Shown here: piece after piece, positions 33,091 through 42,393 of the stretch
Numbering within the stretch: position 1 is the stretch's first letter
Layout: each line of letters starts with the position of its first letter
Source: Dinoroseobacter sp042096155
Lineage (GTDB): Bacteria; Pseudomonadota; Alphaproteobacteria; Rhodobacterales; Rhodobacteraceae
Direction of reading: 5' to 3'
Assembly: GCA_042096155.1 (NCBI GenBank)
Contig: JBELMC010000009.1
Location: 1 to 44,614 of the forward strand
DNA: 44,614 bases
Made by a program: the position numbers and the translations under genes
Notes under the pieces: model-generated
The model's input: only the letters and a program-made list of their open reading frames with translations
What the model was told of the DNA's origin: nothing
Databases searched by the model: none

Positions 33091-34482
33091 ATGGCAAATT
33101 ACGACGTCATAATCATCGGATCCGGCCCCGGCGGCTATGTCTGCGCGATCCGCTGCGCTCAGCTTGGCCTGAAAACCGCCTGCGTAGAGGGCCGTGACAC
33201 GCTGGGGGGCACCTGTTTGAATGTGGGCTGTATCCCGTCCAAAGCCTTGCTCCATGCCAGCCACCAGCTGCACGAAGCCGAGCATAACTTCGCCAAAATG
33301 GGCCTGACTGGCACTGCACCCAAGGTCGATTGGGACCAGATGCTGACCTACAAAACTGAAGTTATTGGCCAGAACACCAAGGGCATCGAATTTCTGTTCA
33401 AAAAGAACAAAGTCGATTGGTTGAAAGGATGGGCCAGCATCCCAAAAACCGGCGAAGTCAAAGTCGGTGATGACACCTATACGGCAAAACACATCATTAT
33501 CGCCAGCGGTTCTGCACCCGCATCGATCCCCGGCGCAGAAGTGACGATCGACGAGAAAATCGTTGTGACCTCAAGCGGTGCGCTTGATCTGCCAAAGATT
33601 CCCAAAACGATGGTCGTTGTGGGCGGCGGTGTTATCGGCCTGGAGCTGGGCAGCGTGTATGCCCGGCTTGGCACCGAGGTGACCGTGATCGAATTTATGG
33701 ACGGTATTGCCTTCGGTATGGATACGGAGATTGCCAAAAACTTTCAGAGACTGCTAAAAAAGCAGGGGCTCAAATTTGTCATGGGCGCGGCTGTCCAGAC
33801 CGTCGAAACACTGAAAACAAAAGCAAAAGTTACCTATAAAATCCGCAAGACCGAGACGCAGACGACACTCGATGCAGAAACCGTCTTAGTGGCCACCGGC
33901 CGAGTGCCTTTTGTCGAGGGCCTTGGGCTCGATGCTTTGGGGATCGAGATGACCAAGCGCGGCCAAATTGCACAGACCAATTACCGCACGAACATCCCGG
34001 GGATCTATGCGATTGGCGACGTGATAGACGGACCGATGCTGGCCCATAAGGCGGAAGACGAAGGCATGGCTGTCGCCGAAATGATTGCTGGCCAAAAGCC
34101 CCATGTCAATTATGACCTGATCCCTGGCGTGATCTACACACACCCCGAGGTGGCTTCGGTTGGGCAAACTGAAGACCAGCTGAAAGAGGCCGGGCGCGCC
34201 TATAAGGTCGGCAAGTTCAGCTTCATGGGCAATGGCCGCGCCAAAGCGATGTTTGCAGGGGACGGCTTGGTTAAATTGCTGGCAGATTCAGCGACCGATC
34301 GTATCCTGGGCTGTCACGTGATTGGCCCCGCTGCGGGCGATCTGATCCACGAGGTCTGTGTCGCAATGGAGTTCGGCGCCTCGGCTGAGGACCTCGCCCG
34401 TACTTGCCATGCCCATCCGACCTTTAGCGAGGCAATGCGCGAAGCAGCCCTTGCCTGTGGAGATGGCGCAATCCACGCCTGA
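33091..34482 (+). CDS. lpd: Dihydrolipoyl dehydrogenase (E3)
   Basis: This 463-residue flavoprotein reoxidises the lipoyl groups of SucB. The FAD site is IIGSGPGGYVCAIRCAQLG. The redox pair is C42 and C47 (GGTCLNVGCIPSKALL). The NAD site is VVGGGVIGLELGSVY. The C-terminal catalytic His is in HAHPTFSEAMREA. It follows sucB and the MAPEG gene as the last gene of the suc block and serves the 2-oxoglutarate dehydrogenase encoded here. Confidence 0.98.
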   Translation: MANYDVIIIGSGPGGYVCAIRCAQLGLKTACVEGRDTLGGTCLNVGCIPSKALLHASHQLHEAEHNFAKMGLTGTAPKVDWDQMLTYKTEVIGQNTKGIEFLFKKNKVDWLKGWASIPKTGEVKVGDDTYTAKHIIIASGSAPASIPGAEVTIDEKIVVTSSGALDLPKIPKTMVVVGGGVIGLELGSVYARLGTEVTVIEFMDGIAFGMDTEIAKNFQRLLKKQGLKFVMGAAVQTVETLKTKAKVTYKIRKTETQTTLDAETVLVATGRVPFVEGLGLDALGIEMTKRGQIAQTNYRTNIPGIYAIGDVIDGPMLAHKAEDEGMAVAEMIAGQKPHVNYDLIPGVIYTHPEVASVGQTEDQLKEAGRAYKVGKFSFMGNGRAKAMFAGDGLVKLLADSATDRILGCHVIGPAAGDLIHEVCVAMEFGASAEDLARTCHAHPTFSEAMREAALACGDGAIHA

Positions 34483-34496
34483 CCCTTCCCTAAGGG

Positions 34497-34542
34497 GCGT
34501 GCACGCTTTATGGTTGGGCCGAGTAACAAGGTGCGTGCACGC
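34497..34542 (+). promoter_or_regulatory. Two perfect GCGTGCACGC palindromes, candidate operator
   Basis: The 10-bp palindrome GCGTGCACGC occurs at 34497-34506 and 34533-34542, with centres 36 bp apart. It lies between the lpd stop codon and the next gene, which starts at 34601. It may be an operator for the 34601-35895 gene pair or part of the lpd transcript end; no T-run follows. Confidence 0.5.
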
Positions 34543-34600
34543 TCAGATCAGACCTGAGATCCCGGCATACGCGTCACCTTCTGACCAACAGAGAGGGTCT

Positions 34601-34915
34601 ATGCCGCGGATCGCTGCCGATATCTTCATCAGTTCTGGGGTGTTCGACGACCAGCCAGAGGTGTTCTCGCATCTTCTCGACACCGATCCTGCGGTCAACT
34701 TCGATGCCATCGACGTGATCCAGGGCACCATGATGCGCAAACGACTAGGCGGATATTTCCCGCCGCAATTCATCACCGAGATCCTGACCTTGATGGGCGC
34801 TGATGACACGTTGGTGTTGTTCCTGCCCGATTGTGAACCGGTCGAGACTGTTCGACTTCGCGCGCTTGGTCTATTTACAGGAACAATCATACGTGCGGAA
34901 GGCCCCCGCTCATGA
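34601..34915 (+). CDS. Unknown 104-residue protein coupled to the P1 peptidase
   Basis: The protein starts MPRIAADIFISSGVFDDQPE and has no signal peptide. It contains VFSHLLDTDPAVNFDAIDVI and LTLMGADDTLVLFLPDCEPVE; it is acidic and probably cytoplasmic. I recognise no family. The start at 34601 has GAGAGGG immediately upstream; a longer frame to 34358 overlaps lpd and is unlikely. Its TGA overlaps the peptidase ATG (ATGA), so the two are made together and the small protein may act with the peptidase. Confidence 0.7.
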   Translation: MPRIAADIFISSGVFDDQPEVFSHLLDTDPAVNFDAIDVIQGTMMRKRLGGYFPPQFITEILTLMGADDTLVLFLPDCEPVETVRLRALGLFTGTIIRAEGPRS

Positions 34916-35895
34916 TCGCCGGAGCGCGCAACTTGATCACGGATGTGGCAGGACTGCGCGTTGGGCATGCTTGTGATGCGACGATCAAAACTGGCGTGAC
35001 CGTTTTGCTGGCAGATGCGCCTTTCGTGGCGGGCGTTCACGTCATGGGCGGCGCGCCGGGCACCCGTGAGACCGATTTGCTGGCGCCTGACAAGCTGGTG
35101 CAAGAGGTCGACGCCCTGGTTCTGTCCGGTGGGTCGGCCTTCGGATTGGATGCTGCAAGCGGCGTCACCGATGGCCTGCGCGCGATGGGGCGTGGCTTTG
35201 CCGTGCCAGGCGGACCCGTGCCCATTGTTCCAGCTGCGATCCTGTTCGATCTTGCAAATGGTGGGGATAAAAACTGGGCGAACAATCCCTATAAAACGCT
35301 GGGCCGACAAGCGCTCGACACCGCGGCGGCGGAGTTCGAAATCGGCAGTGTTGGTGCGGGCACCGGAGCAACCACTGCCAATCTCAAGGGGGGGCTTGGA
35401 TCAGCATCAGCGGTGATTGACGGCATGACCGTTGGTGCGCTCGTCGCCGCAAATCCACTCGGCCAAGTCACTGTGGATCACGGCCGTCAGTTCTGGGCCG
35501 CGCCGTTCGAGCAAGGGGCAGAATTCGGCGACCTCGGTCCAGCGTCCTGCTTTGACACTGGCTATTTGCCTGCCAGCAAACTGCATTCCGATGGCAATAC
35601 AACCATCGCCATCGTTGCGACCGATGCCAGCCTGACACAGGCTCAGGCGACCCGCATGGCAATAGCCGCCCATGACGGGATGGCCCGCGCCATCGTTCCC
35701 AGCCACAGCCCGTTTGACGGGGATCTGGTGTTTGTAGCGGCAACGGGCACAGGCCCTGCGCCGGATGTGTTGGCTCAAGCCAAGCTGGGCCATGCTGCGG
35801 CAACATGTCTTGCGCGCGCCATTGCCCGGGCAGTGTACGCAGCCACTCCAGCGCCGGGTGATTTATACCCCTGCTGGCAAGACCGTTTTAGCTGA
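34912..35895 (+). CDS. P1-family (DmpA/BapA-like) peptidase
   Basis: This 327-residue Ntn-hydrolase relative has LITDVAGLRVGHACDATIKTGVT at the start and GGAPGTRETDLLAPDKLV. GGSAFGLDAASGVTDGL and GSVGAGTGATTANLKGGLGSAS follow. The last block holds the self-cleavage and nucleophile Ser, probably S164. DmpA-type enzymes remove N-terminal D- or beta-amino acids; the substrate here is not predictable. No signal peptide is seen. Its end overlaps the convergent hydrolase gene by 8 bp. Confidence 0.88.
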   Translation: MIAGARNLITDVAGLRVGHACDATIKTGVTVLLADAPFVAGVHVMGGAPGTRETDLLAPDKLVQEVDALVLSGGSAFGLDAASGVTDGLRAMGRGFAVPGGPVPIVPAAILFDLANGGDKNWANNPYKTLGRQALDTAAAEFEIGSVGAGTGATTANLKGGLGSASAVIDGMTVGALVAANPLGQVTVDHGRQFWAAPFEQGAEFGDLGPASCFDTGYLPASKLHSDGNTTIAIVATDASLTQAQATRMAIAAHDGMARAIVPSHSPFDGDLVFVAATGTGPAPDVLAQAKLGHAAATCLARAIARAVYAATPAPGDLYPCWQDRFS

Positions 35896-36658
35896 ACAGC
35901 GCTTGGCAGAGCGGATCATTCGCATCCGCCAACCCATCAATCACATCAAAATGATGCTTGCCCGGGGCGATGTGTACCTCGCAGGCCCATGCCTCAGCCA
36001 GCGCTTCGGCTTGCTCGAGGAACACCGGCCGCTCGTCCGCACCGACCCAAATGGCAACCGAGGCGTCTGGTGCAGGCATAAGCACTGGGCTTTCGCGAAC
36101 GCACACGTCGTTCTCCAGCCTCAATGGCCCTGCCATCTGTGTTTTCATAAGCGGCCTGAGGTCGGCAACGGGGCTGATGGGTACCGTTTTTACAATGCGC
36201 CCGCGACACGGCAAATCAACATCAGCACACAGCATTCGCGCCACCAGATGCCCGCCTGCAGAATGCCCCGCCAAACGGATCGGCCCCGATATTGTGTCAG
36301 ACGCCGTCTGAACAGCGCGCGCAAGGGATAAGGTGATCTCTGGGATCGTCGCATCCGGCGCCAATGGATAAGTCGGGATCGCGGCAGCGTAGCCTTTGGC
36401 CAGCGCACCGGCAGCAAAGGCGCTCCAATATCCTTTGTCAAAGCGAAGCCAGTAGCCGCCATGCACAAAAACCACGAGCCCCGTCGCTGCATCTGCAGGA
36501 TAGAACAGATCCAGGACCTCTCGGCGGCCAGCGCCATAGCGCAAAGTCTGGTGCCGGGTCGCCGCGCGAAACGCTTTGGCTTCGGCCGCCCAGCGGTCTG
36601 GATAGGCGTCGGCACCCGCAATATGGGCCGCATTGGCATAGGCGTCGTCCCAATCCAT
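35888..36658 (-). CDS. Alpha/beta hydrolase, kynurenine-formamidase/esterase-like
   Basis: This 256-residue protein has the oxyanion-hole motif FVHGGYWLRFDKG and the nucleophile Ser in AGHSAGGHLVARM. The acid region is VGADERPVFLEQAE, and the final His lies in PGKHHFDVIDGL. The HGGYW signature is shared with N-formylkynurenine formamidase-type hydrolases, but no tryptophan genes are nearby, so the substrate is left open. It is convergent with the P1 peptidase and divergent from the aldehyde dehydrogenase, about 60 bp away. Confidence 0.85.
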   Translation of the reverse strand: MDWDDAYANAAHIAGADAYPDRWAAEAKAFRAATRHQTLRYGAGRREVLDLFYPADAATGLVVFVHGGYWLRFDKGYWSAFAAGALAKGYAAAIPTYPLAPDATIPEITLSLARAVQTASDTISGPIRLAGHSAGGHLVARMLCADVDLPCRGRIVKTVPISPVADLRPLMKTQMAGPLRLENDVCVRESPVLMPAPDASVAIWVGADERPVFLEQAEALAEAWACEVHIAPGKHHFDVIDGLADANDPLCQALFS

Positions 36659-36717
36659 TTGATCTCTCCAGTCATGCGAATTACCTAACGGCTAGCGTAA
36701 TGCCACAGGAGGCCGCA

Positions 36718-38196
36718 ATGCTAGATACGACGACCGATCTGAAGGGAATGCTCCGCGATCCAGCCTTGCTGGTGACCAAGGCTTATCTGGCAGGAGATTG
36801 GGTCGAAGCGGACAACCGCGCGCGCTTTGACGTAACCAATCCAGCGCGCGGCGACGTGATTGCCAGTGTGCCGGATCTGGGCCGGGCCGAAACATCCCGT
36901 GCCATTGCTGCCGCTGAAATTGCCCAAAAACACTGGGCCGCAAAAACCGCGAAGGACCGCGCGGCCGTGCTGCGTCGCTGGCATGAGCTGATGTTGGAAC
37001 ACCAAGATGATCTGGCCACGATCCTCACCGCGGAGCAAGGCAAACCATTGGCCGAGGCAAGAGCCGAGATCGGCTACGCAGCATCGTTCTTTGAGTGGTT
37101 CGCCGAGGAAGCCAAACGGATCTACGGTGAGACCATCCCTGCCACCGTGCCCGGCACCCGCATCCAGGTGATCAAGCAGGCCATTGGCGTCGTTGGGGCG
37201 ATCACCCCTTGGAATTTCCCGAGCGCCATGATCACGCGCAAAGCTGGTCCCGCTTTTGCGGCGGGCTGTGCCTTTATTTCCAAGCCTGCGGAAGATACCC
37301 CGCTCTCGGCGCTTGCACTTGGTGTTCTGGCAGATCGCGCAGGTCTGCCGAAGGGTCTTTTTTCCGTGCTGACGGCGAGTCGCGGCGACGAGATTGGCAC
37401 CGAAATGACGGAAAATCCCACGATTCGAAAAATGACCTTCACCGGTTCAACCGAAGTCGGCCGGATCCTGCTGCGCCAATCCGCCGATCAGGTGAAAAAA
37501 TGCTCGATGGAGCTGGGGGGCAACGCGCCATTTATCGTGTTTGACGACGCTGATCTGGATGCCGCCGTGGCCGGTGCGATGATCTGCAAGTTCCGCAACA
37601 ATGGCCAGACCTGCGTCTGCGCCAATCGGATCTATGTCCAGGCAGGCGTCTATGATGCCTTCGCCGCCAAACTGAAAACGGCGGTGGAGACCCTTCAACT
37701 TGGCGATGGGTTTAGCGCAGGCGTCACCATGGGCCCGCTTATCAATACCGACGCCGTAGCCAAAGTCGAAGATCACCTTGAGGATGCCAAAGCCCAAGGC
37801 GGCACAGTTTTGACCGGTGGCACGCGCGACACCACTGGCGCATTGTATTTTACACCCACAATCGTGACCGGCGTCACTCAGAGCATGAAGGTCGCGCATG
37901 AGGAAACCTTTGGTCCTCTTGCACCATTGTTCAAATTCGAAGACGAAAGCGATGTCATCGAGATGGCCAACGACACCATTTTCGGGCTTGCCGCGTATTT
38001 CTACGCTCGTGATATCGGCCGTGTCACAAAAGTCGCCGAGGCACTCGAATACGGCATAATTGGTGTCAATACCGGGATCATCTCCACTGAAGTCGCCCCT
38101 TTCGGCGGCATCAAACAATCCGGCCTCGGGCGCGAAGGATCGCATCACGGCATCGAGGAATATCTGGAAATGAAGTATATCTGCACGGCGATCTGA
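36718..38196 (+). CDS. gabD: Succinate-semialdehyde dehydrogenase-type aldehyde dehydrogenase
   Basis: This 492-residue enzyme oxidises succinate semialdehyde (or a similar omega-semialdehyde) to succinate. The N-terminal AYLAGDWVEADNRARFDVTNPA, the NAD site ITPWNFPSAMITRK and FTGSTEVGR fit the family. The catalytic Glu265 is in MELGGNAPF and Cys299 in NGQTCVCANR. GLGREGSHHGIEEYLEMKYI at the end is the GabD signature. The start at 36718 is fixed by AGGAGG at 36707-36712; the frame is open far upstream into the opposite gene. It stands alone, ahead of a terminator. Confidence 0.92.
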   Translation: MLDTTTDLKGMLRDPALLVTKAYLAGDWVEADNRARFDVTNPARGDVIASVPDLGRAETSRAIAAAEIAQKHWAAKTAKDRAAVLRRWHELMLEHQDDLATILTAEQGKPLAEARAEIGYAASFFEWFAEEAKRIYGETIPATVPGTRIQVIKQAIGVVGAITPWNFPSAMITRKAGPAFAAGCAFISKPAEDTPLSALALGVLADRAGLPKGLFSVLTASRGDEIGTEMTENPTIRKMTFTGSTEVGRILLRQSADQVKKCSMELGGNAPFIVFDDADLDAAVAGAMICKFRNNGQTCVCANRIYVQAGVYDAFAAKLKTAVETLQLGDGFSAGVTMGPLINTDAVAKVEDHLEDAKAQGGTVLTGGTRDTTGALYFTPTIVTGVTQSMKVAHEETFGPLAPLFKFEDESDVIEMANDTIFGLAAYFYARDIGRVTKVAEALEYGIIGVNTGIISTEVAPFGGIKQSGLGREGSHHGIEEYLEMKYICTAI

Positions 38197-38222
38197 TTTT
38201 CACATCGTGCGACGCTTGCCCA

Positions 38223-38249
38223 AAAGGCGCGCCCCTAGGACGCGCCTTT
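38223..38249 (+). terminator. Terminator after the aldehyde dehydrogenase gene
   Basis: The stem AAAGGCGCG (38223-38231) pairs with CGCGCCTTT (38241-38249) around a 9-nt loop, starting 26 nt after the stop codon. The T-run is short (TTT), so strength is uncertain. The following ~125 bases to 38375 show no gene. Confidence 0.7.
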
Positions 38250-38374
38250 CGCCAATGGAAGGGGTTTGACGATATATCTGACCGACCAAACCTATGCTGA
38301 CGCTTCGAATTTTATGGTTTCGAGCCGTTTCGGAGGGCTCAAGTTCTCCATAACGTCATAGATGACGCACCAGC

Positions 38375-38842
38375 TCAGGCGGCAGTTGCTTCGACCGCTG
38401 TCATATCAACAGTCTTAGGGCCCGAGATCTCGATCCGGCGTGGCTTCAACGCTTCGGGCACTTCGCGCTTCAGATCGATGTCAAGCATGCCGCTGACAAG
38501 TGACGCTCCAACAACACGGACATGGTCGGCCAGCTGGAAGCGCTTTTCGAAGCTGCGCGTGGCGATCCCGCGATGCAGGTAGGTCTTTGTGTTTTCTTCG
38601 TCGGGCTTTTTGGCCGAGACGTGCAGCGCATGTTCGCGCACCTCGATGTTCAGATCTTCTTCCGAAAATCCGGCCGCCGCGATCGAAATGCGGTAGCTGT
38701 CATTATCAGTTTTCTCGATGTTGAACGGGGGGTATCCCGACTGTCCCGATGGGTCTGCTGTCATCACACGATCGACGATATCGGCGAAGCGATCAAAGCC
38801 AACAGTGGCACGGTACAAAGGGGTCATATCAATCTGACGCAT
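38375..38842 (-). CDS. Small heat-shock protein Hsp20 (IbpA-like)
   Basis: This 155-residue ATP-independent holdase chaperone starts MRQIDMTPLYRATVGFDRFA, typical of the alphaproteobacterial IbpA group. The alpha-crystallin domain follows (YPPFNIEKTDNDSYRISIAA; FSEEDLNIEVREHALHVSAK). ATRSFEKRFQLADHVRV and LDIDLKREVPE are the last strands of the domain. The start at 38842 is chosen by family; the frame is open back to 38944 but without homology. It has no operon partner. Confidence 0.93.
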   Translation of the reverse strand: MRQIDMTPLYRATVGFDRFADIVDRVMTADPSGQSGYPPFNIEKTDNDSYRISIAAAGFSEEDLNIEVREHALHVSAKKPDEENTKTYLHRGIATRSFEKRFQLADHVRVVGASLVSGMLDIDLKREVPEALKPRRIEISGPKTVDMTAVEATAA

Positions 38843-38977
38843 GGGTCTCATCCTCATAGAGCAATGTGGTTTGCGTGCCGAACCCTTGCAAAAGCGATCC
38901 GGCGTTGGTGTGCAATGGCCCCGAATGGCGACCATCGCCCTCAAGATATGGGCAACAAAAATTCCGGTTCAAGACCC

Positions 38978-39784
38978 CTACGGACGCAGAAATTTTGCCC
39001 CCGCGCCTGGCATGCGGGTCCCAGATCCCCCGACAGATCGAATTTGCGGGATCACCTGACCCACCGTGCCGGTGCCATCACTGAGACGCGAGCGCAGATC
39101 GTCAACCGTGGTTTCAACTGTGGCTGCAAGCGCCACTTTATCGCCACCCCAACTGGACATGGCCGACACGACCGCAACAACCCGCGGGACGCCCATTTCC
39201 ATGACAAATACCGGCGCGCCCGAGGCGCCAAAGTCTACATCGCAAGACAGTATCTGCATCGATTCTTGGCGGGCCAGTACGTCACAAGAGCGTTCAAGCG
39301 ACAACACGTCTTCACGGTCTTTGGCATAGGACACCAAAGCCACCTGGGTCAGAGACCTATGGTTGCGCTCGACCATCAAAGGCGCAATTCGCGAATTCCG
39401 GATCGGCCGTAGCAATTCGATCAAGGCCAAATCGGTCGACACGCGCGTTACGGCATCATCGCCGCCCGATAGATATTGGGCATGGATCGCAGCGCGACGC
39501 ACTCTGCGGGTGGCTTCGGCCCGTCCATTTCGCAAACCCGCATTGAACGTGAGACCTTCCAACGGCACAAGCCTATCCGTGCCCTTTTCATACAAGCAAT
39601 GCGCGGCGGTCAGTACCAGATCGATTGAAATCAAAGTGCCCGTACAAAAGCCGCGTCCGTTCAGCTCCAGGCGGCCAACAGCCGTGTAGCTACGAATCTG
39701 GTCAGCTGTGTTCAGCTCCAAAAGTTCGTCCGCATAAACCGGAAACGCGAAGACACAAAAGAGGGACAAGAAAAAGCGTCTCAT
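38978..39784 (-). CDS. Secreted trypsin-like serine protease
   Basis: This 268-residue protein has a signal peptide (MRRFFLSLFCVFAFPVYA). The S1 triad is complete: His62 in LTAAHCLYE, Asp117 in STDLALIEL and Ser188 in DFGASGAPVFV. The Ser motif is GASGAP rather than GDSGGP, a form common in bacterial glutamyl-endopeptidase-like S1 proteins. Four cysteines in the mature part may pair. The start at 39784 is set by the signal peptide; the frame runs on to 39964 without one. It lies downstream of glcF on the same strand, separated by 43 bp, and could be co-transcribed with it. Confidence 0.9.
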   Translation of the reverse strand: MRRFFLSLFCVFAFPVYADELLELNTADQIRSYTAVGRLELNGRGFCTGTLISIDLVLTAAHCLYEKGTDRLVPLEGLTFNAGLRNGRAEATRRVRRAAIHAQYLSGGDDAVTRVSTDLALIELLRPIRNSRIAPLMVERNHRSLTQVALVSYAKDREDVLSLERSCDVLARQESMQILSCDVDFGASGAPVFVMEMGVPRVVAVVSAMSSWGGDKVALAATVETTVDDLRSRLSDGTGTVGQVIPQIRSVGGSGTRMPGAGAKFLRP

Positions 39785-39827
39785 AACGCTTTCCCGATGC
39801 CCAATCAATTTGACCAAATTTAGGCCA

Positions 39828-41165
39828 TCAGCGCAAATTCGGGATTGCAGGTGCGATCGGCGCTGGGCCCTCTTCGCGATGCTCGCACAAAGCGCGCGGC
39901 TCTGGCCCACCGGTGGCCCAATCAAGCAGCTCAACCGTGTGGACAACCGGAAGCTGCGTCGCACCGCCGATTTGCATCATGCAGCCAATATTCCCGGCCG
40001 CGATCAAGTCTGGGTTTTTGGCCTCTAGCGTCTGGACTTTGCGCTTCTTTAACTGCTTGGAAATCACAGGTTGCATCAGGTTATAGGTTCCAGCCGAGCC
40101 GCAACACAGGTGGCTGTCTGTTGGCTCAACCACCGTGAAACCAACTCGACGCAGCAAGTCCTTAGGAAAGGTCTTGATCTGCTGGCCGTGCTGCAACGAG
40201 CATGCGGCGTGATAGGCGACAGTCAGGTCCTTTTTCTCGCCCCTCTCGATGTCCAGCTCCATAAGGATTTCACTGATGTCCATGGCAATCTCAGAGATGC
40301 GTTGCGCGTCTTTGGCCAAGGGATCGTTGCGGAACATATGATCGTAATCCTTGACCGTCGTGCCACATCCCGAGGTGTTAATGACAATCGCATCAAGTCC
40401 GTCAGCATCCATTTCAGCCACCCAAGCCTTGATGTTTCGGGCAGCTGTCGCGTGGCTTTGTTTGGTCTTGCCCATGTGGTGGGTCAATGCACCACAACAG
40501 CCGGCGCCATCTGCGATCACAACCTCGCAGCCCAGCCGTCGCAGCACCCGGATCGTCGCGTCATTGATGTCGGTGTTCAGCGCCTTCTGAGCACAGCCCG
40601 TCATCAGCGCGACCCGCTTCTTACGCGCCACTTGTGGTGCAAATGTCTGGGGATCATCATTGCGGCTGACTGGCGGTATTGTTTTGGGCGCCATTTCAAG
40701 CATCGCTTTCAAGCGTGCATCGGGCATCAAAAACGCAAATGGACGGCCGATCTTGGCCCCAAGCAAGGCCAGACGGAACCGGGTCGGATAGGGCAAGATC
40801 TGCGCCAGAATCCACCGCAATATCCGGTCGGTAACGGGGCGCTGGTAGGTTTGCTCGATATATTCGCGCGCATGATCCACAAGATGCATGTAATGCACGC
40901 CAGAAGGGCAGGTGGTCATACAGGCCAAACAGGACAGACAGCGGTCGATATGCTCGACCGTTTTTTCATCCGCAGGGCGACCGCTCTCCAGCATATCTTT
41001 AATCAGGTAGATTCGACCCCGAGGACTGTCGAGCTCGTCTCCGAGAACCTGATAAGTTGGACACGTGGCCGTGCAAAAGCCGCAATGCACACAAGTTCGT
41101 AGAATTTCGTTCGAACGTGCAGTTGCAGGGTCGTTCAACTGCTGAGGCGAAAACATCGTTTGCAT
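39828..41165 (-). CDS. glcF: Glycolate oxidase iron-sulfur subunit
   Basis: This 445-residue protein carries electrons from GlcD/GlcE toward the quinone pool. Two 4Fe-4S motifs are at the N-terminus (CVHCGFCTATCPTYQ and CLSCLACMTTCPSGVHY). Two CCG-type domains follow (GAGCCGALTHHMG and SHLCCGSAGTYNL). It lies 4 nt after glcE within the glcD-glcE-glcF unit. Confidence 0.96.
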   Translation of the reverse strand: MQTMFSPQQLNDPATARSNEILRTCVHCGFCTATCPTYQVLGDELDSPRGRIYLIKDMLESGRPADEKTVEHIDRCLSCLACMTTCPSGVHYMHLVDHAREYIEQTYQRPVTDRILRWILAQILPYPTRFRLALLGAKIGRPFAFLMPDARLKAMLEMAPKTIPPVSRNDDPQTFAPQVARKKRVALMTGCAQKALNTDINDATIRVLRRLGCEVVIADGAGCCGALTHHMGKTKQSHATAARNIKAWVAEMDADGLDAIVINTSGCGTTVKDYDHMFRNDPLAKDAQRISEIAMDISEILMELDIERGEKKDLTVAYHAACSLQHGQQIKTFPKDLLRRVGFTVVEPTDSHLCCGSAGTYNLMQPVISKQLKKRKVQTLEAKNPDLIAAGNIGCMMQIGGATQLPVVHTVELLDWATGGPEPRALCEHREEGPAPIAPAIPNLR

Positions 41166-41169
41166 AAAT

Positions 41170-42300
41170 CTATCCCATCAATCCAGGGTTGAGGATGCCG
41201 CGCGGATCAAAACGCGCCCTGAGTTGTCGCGATATTGCCGCCAGCGGCGTCGCTTCAGGGTGGAACACCCCAAGCTTAAGACTTGTTGCCTCCGAGGCGC
41301 GAATCAGCGTGGCATGGCCGCGTAAGCCGCTGAGTTTTGCACGGGCATCGGTCCCACAAGGCATTTCCGCCCAGATCAGGCCACCCCCCCAATCCAGCAG
41401 CACCTGATCTGTGTCGAGCGCGGCACAAACAGCGGGCGCATCCGAGGGTTTGACTGAGATCCGCCAAATGTCACCCTTGGTTCCTTGAAATTTGGCCGCA
41501 TCCCGGATCCATGCCCAACTCGCAGTGACATCCGCATGGTCGTCTTGAATTCGGTTGTCTCCAAACGCGGTCAGCTCAGACGCCAATTTGCCCGCCCGAT
41601 CGGCCACAGAGTCTGCAAAACCCTCAATCCGCAACATGGTCACCGGTGCATCAGCTGGCCCCTTTGGGACATGCGCTGCGCCCGATACCTCGTAGGGTGA
41701 GCCCAACGCCATGCTCATGGCCCGCACGCCGTCTTCAATCGATAGGCCGTCGATCAACACTGTCGCACAGGTTTCGACCCCTGGCAGCACCTTGAATGAC
41801 ACCTCGCTGAGCACCCCGAGCGTGCCATAGGCGCCCGCCATCAGCTTTACCAAATCATACCCAGTGACATTTTTCATGACACGGCCGCCATTTTTGATCG
41901 CTGTCCCGACCCCATCAACAAATCGCACACCGATCAAACAATCCCGACAAGCGCCCGTCTGAATCCGTCGCGGTCCCGAAATGTTTGCCGCTGCAACGGC
42001 GCCAATTGTCGGCACCCCATCAGTGCCCATCATCACCCGGTGGTCCATCGGCTCAAATGGCAAACGCTGGTTCTGCGCCGCCAGGGTGCGTTCGACTTCG
42101 GCCAATGGGGTCCCGGCCCGAGCAACCATCGTCAATGCGCCCGGCTCATACAAGTCGATGCCAGACATTCCTGCCGTGCTTAGAACCTCGCCTGGTATAG
42201 GAGCGCCAATCGGGCGCGTGCCGCTACCGATGATCCGTAATGGGCCAGAAGCCTGCGCAATAGCATCGGCCAATTCGGCCTCTGTGGTCGGTGCAAGCAT
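41170..42300 (-). CDS. glcE: Glycolate oxidase FAD-binding subunit
   Basis: This 376-residue protein is shorter than GlcD, as usual. The FAD-binding PCMH domain has LRIIGSGTRPIGAPIPGEVL, GVPTIGAVAAANISGPRR and GRVMKNVTGYDLVKLMAGAYGTLG. The C-terminus HPEATPLAAISRQLRARFDP...GILNPG is typical. The start at 42300 (MLAPTTEAELADA) is preferred, with GGAAAGGGTG just before it, over 42339. It works with GlcD and GlcF to oxidise glycolate to glyoxylate. Confidence 0.94.
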   Translation of the reverse strand: MLAPTTEAELADAIAQASGPLRIIGSGTRPIGAPIPGEVLSTAGMSGIDLYEPGALTMVARAGTPLAEVERTLAAQNQRLPFEPMDHRVMMGTDGVPTIGAVAAANISGPRRIQTGACRDCLIGVRFVDGVGTAIKNGGRVMKNVTGYDLVKLMAGAYGTLGVLSEVSFKVLPGVETCATVLIDGLSIEDGVRAMSMALGSPYEVSGAAHVPKGPADAPVTMLRIEGFADSVADRAGKLASELTAFGDNRIQDDHADVTASWAWIRDAAKFQGTKGDIWRISVKPSDAPAVCAALDTDQVLLDWGGGLIWAEMPCGTDARAKLSGLRGHATLIRASEATSLKLGVFHPEATPLAAISRQLRARFDPRGILNPGLMG

Positions 42301-42393
42301 CACCCTTTCCTTTTCGTTGTTCGAAATCACTCTGTGCATTTGAGGGCACGACGCCCAGATGTTCTTGGATCTGGCCGCGCAGCCTGCTTCGAA

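Noticed and set aside
40071..41102. 343-codon plus-strand frame opposite glcF
   Set aside because: Antisense shadow of the cysteine-rich glcF gene; no recognisable protein.
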